From: Solenopsis invicta
Taxonomy: Eukaryota > Arthropoda > Insecta > Hymenoptera > Formicidae
NCBI RefSeq assembly: GCF_016802725.1
Contig: NC_052672.1
Coordinates: 10,116,710 to 10,180,709, forward strand
DNA: 64,000 nucleotides
Reading direction: 5' to 3'
In this document: piece after piece, positions 61,601-64,000 of the stretch
How positions within the stretch are numbered: position 1 is the first letter of the stretch
How the letters are laid out: the number at the start of each line of letters is the position of its first letter
Program-made: the position numbers and the translations under genes
Notes under the pieces: generated by a model
What the model was told of the DNA's origin: nothing
Database searches by the model: none
What the model saw: the letters and a program-made list of their open reading frames with translations, nothing else

Positions 61601-62318
61601 TTAAAGAACTAAGTTGGTCAATATCCTCGTACATTGAGTTTGTGAGACGAAAAACGGATAAATTCGTATTATCCATGATTGCTATAAAATCCTCTATGAT
61701 CTCTATACGCGTAGGTGTAAATGTGAATCCTAATGACCACGGTCTAGGCTCAAAATCTATAAACTTTATCTTTGATACTTGCTGCGTTTCAACCTTGAAT
61801 TCGTGCAGAATGGCACTGTTTCCCGAGGCTACCAATAAGTTTCCAGTGCACTGGCAGCAAGCGATCATTGTAGGTTGCACGCTCAGGGGTAACTCTATCA
61901 TCTCTAAACTGTTCAAAGGTCGATTTAAACTCGGTGTGACCCGTCCGGCGATCCTGGCTCGCATCGGTTGACTCTGATCCTTTGCTGTAGCCCAATTTAC
62001 ATAAATCCTTACAAAATTAGAAGTGACTCTATTTGCATGATTATTGCTCGCGGTGTCTCTGAGATATTTTGATTCCAGCGTCACGACGTAGTTTCCCTTG
62101 GTGCAGTGTACCATTTGATTGATCATGTCCACCGTGGGGAAAACAGTGCGCAGCTTGACGTCCGAATTCATCAGCTCCCATACTTCGACGCAGTGTGTGG
62201 GCAACGCCAGCAGAAGCATCTCCTGTCCCTGGCTGATGGCCGTGCACGTCGCCGTGGACTCCTCGATCTGGACAACATTCTGCCCCAGGAAATTGTGCAC
62301 CGTTATCACGCGTACCAT
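58627..62318 (-). CDS. HPS3: Hermansky-Pudlak syndrome 3 homologue, BLOC-2 subunit, 1,173 aa
   Basis: A 1,075-codon first exon (62318-59094) is followed by 59005-58891 and 58808-58627 (TGA), all in frame. HPS3 joins HPS5 and HPS6 in BLOC-2, which directs cargo to lysosome-related organelles such as pigment granules. The N-terminus MVRVITVHNF, the IYVNW stretch near 105-109, the IELPLS near 141-146 and the following beta-rich region match the HPS3 N-terminal propeller. FIDFE at 186-190 lies where the vertebrate protein has its LLDFE clathrin-box motif. A Ser/Asn/Lys-rich low-complexity stretch (about 235-330) is followed by the helical C-terminal half. Length is about 170 aa above the 1,004-aa human protein, mainly in that linker. 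The very long first exon is notable beside the multi-exon vertebrate gene. Confidence 0.88.
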
Positions 62319-64000
62319 CTCTGCACTCCGTTCTTCTTATGTCGTCTATCTAGATGTTAAAATAGTATATTCTTAATGTAAATTAAGATTCAAATTAAGA
62401 CATGGGTACTGGAGTATGCCAGGTACTATTCATCTCTTTTTACATACCTAATTTACCGAGAATTCAACAATTTTAAGAATTGTGATGGCGCGATAACATT
62501 ATTATAGCTACACTTCTGCCGTCGTTGGAGGTATCGCTTTCCCTTTGACAACTGATGTATGAGCGTCTTAACTGAGCATTCGAATCGATGTTTGCTTGGT
62601 GTACGCCAATGGAACGCGACTCAGCGCACGGAGTCGCGGTTTGTGGAGGAGTATCTTGTTATGGAGTAGCAGGCCGGCGAAGCCGCGGATGCGTTTACTG
62701 GCATTCCGTCGAATATGCGTCAAGCTTACGAAAATTGCGACGCACATACGGCGGAGGACTCACAAAAAGAGGACAGACGTGGCGAAGTTCGTCAACAAGC
62801 GCGATCGCACGGTGCATTCTCCGCGGCCGGCGTCATACTCGAGATGCGTTTCCCTCGACGAGAGTGATTATCTAACGCACGATGGGAGAAAGAGAGAAGG
62901 AAAAGAGTCGGCCTGTTTGACATTGCCCGGCATGTCGCGCTTGCGCGCGAAGAGCTTGATGGCGCGATGCATTGCGATGCGTGCATCCTTGTGCATTCCC
63001 TGCATGCGTCATGCTTTCATTCTACACTTAGAAAGAAACAGATGTATAGAATTAGACATTAGAGCGAAAGAAAGAAGAGGTGAAAAGTACAAACTGCAAG
63101 AGATGTACTATGACGGAGGCAAGCTCGGTCGACATGACGACCGCCCTTTTGATAAACGCGTGACATGCGTGTTACAGGGGTAGTTTTCCGGGTGAATGCA
63201 CTCGATCAAACGCTCGATACATGATAATGTCGCGAATAGTGTGTAACGTAAAAATTAATAGCGTACTATTTAAACGTCAGAATTAAGGACGAAATGAAGA
63301 AAGTACTATAGACTTGCTCAGAGCTATAGGACGGATATTTATAACGCGATTTATGTATTCAAGATTGTCTTAAGTCTGATTTGTCTCAAGTGTGGTTTTA
63401 AGAATCCATTCAGCCAATGAAATGGCGATATTTCGAGATCATAGAAACACAAGATAATATTTATCACTCAATCAGTAGGCAGCAGTATTATCGGTTTTAA
63501 AGATTATTTTGTGTGTTTTTAGATAATTACATCTTGAGATTTCATCTGATCAATGAAATGATCATATAATGTCTTAAAATCATACTTAAGATGACATTGA
63601 ATATACACATGCTTAATTTATACTGAAATGCTAAATTTTGTTGAATAAATTTTAATTTAGTTAAATATGAATAAACTTTGTTAGTCAAGCTTTTTTTTAA
63701 TTTTTAAGGTTGACAATGACAAATCTGCAGCAAAAATTTTAATATTAAAAGTAATTGGATTGATTCAATATAGCGGACCAAAAATGTTAAATGTTATATA
63801 AATTTTGTAATTTACATATTTATAATTAAATATTTTACTTAAGTATGTACACATTTAAATACGTCTTCATATACAGGTAATTACTGAAACAATGCGTTTT
63901 TTTGTTTTTCTAATTTTTTATCTTATTGGAGAGGAAACTAAAGGTGCATTTTCAAATACTCATATCACATTTTAGCATGATTTCGACTAAATACCGATTA
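62319..64000. other. Upstream region of HPS3, no gene assigned
   Basis: The first 300 bases should contain the HPS3 promoter. From about 62580 to 63190 the sequence is CpG-rich with overlapping plus-strand open frames (up to 195 codons) that are Arg-rich and show no domain or splice continuity, so I do not call a protein. It could be a shared promoter or the leader of a gene running off the right edge. The last 800 bases are AT-rich and empty. Confidence 0.4.

Noticed and set aside
62596..63183. 195-codon plus-strand open frame near the right edge
   Set aside because: Arg-rich, no recognisable domain, no hydrophobic pattern, and it overlaps another frame of similar quality in CpG-rich DNA, where stops are rarer by composition.

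Overview
The window is AT-rich animal DNA with spliced genes that have canonical GT-AG introns, many palindromic mini-transposons and microsatellites. Gene content points to an insect. A tandem array of chemosensory proteins (OS-D family) with the family's single intron, plus a Pex5 and an HPS3 homologue, suggests Hymenoptera and most likely an ant. The species cannot be read from the sequence.

Layout. 1-1.3 kb: the 5' part of a small secreted-protein gene on the minus strand, cut by the left edge. 1.3-6.9 kb: non-coding, with MITE-like repeats. 6.9-23.3 kb: one long plus-strand gene, 20 visible coding exons, about 1,122 aa. It holds four ankyrin-type modules made by internal duplication, an acidic linker and a Dpy-30 motif. 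Its 6.4-kb intron contains an intronless same-strand gene for a 509-aa arginine-kinase-like protein in which every catalytic residue I can align has been replaced, and also an 825-bp fold-back transposon. 23.9-25.3 kb: a four-exon minus-strand gene for a type II membrane protein resembling a glycosyltransferase-like family of unknown function.

26.6-50.7 kb: four tandem segmental duplicates, each with one two-exon chemosensory-protein gene (118, 120, 121 and 121 aa) behind a TATA box and arthropod-type initiator. The copies differ by insertions: a 1.27-kb hAT-like element, several palindromic MITEs, a 560-bp TIR element shared by units 2 and 3 only, and a 2.2-kb block containing two near-identical 384-bp inverted arms about 60 bp upstream of the second promoter. 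Unit 2 also carries a broken zinc-finger gene fragment.

53-64 kb: Pex5 (plus strand, peroxisomal PTS1 receptor, 617 aa) and HPS3 (minus strand, BLOC-2 subunit, 1,173 aa) converge tail to tail. CpG-richer sequence lies at both 5' ends.

The genes do not form a pathway. Two themes stand out: recent local amplification of soluble chemosensory proteins with heavy transposon turnover, and a catalytically dead phosphagen-kinase homologue nested inside an ankyrin/Dpy-30 scaffold gene. Exon coordinates were derived by hand from splice signals and reading-frame continuity; no database search was possible.
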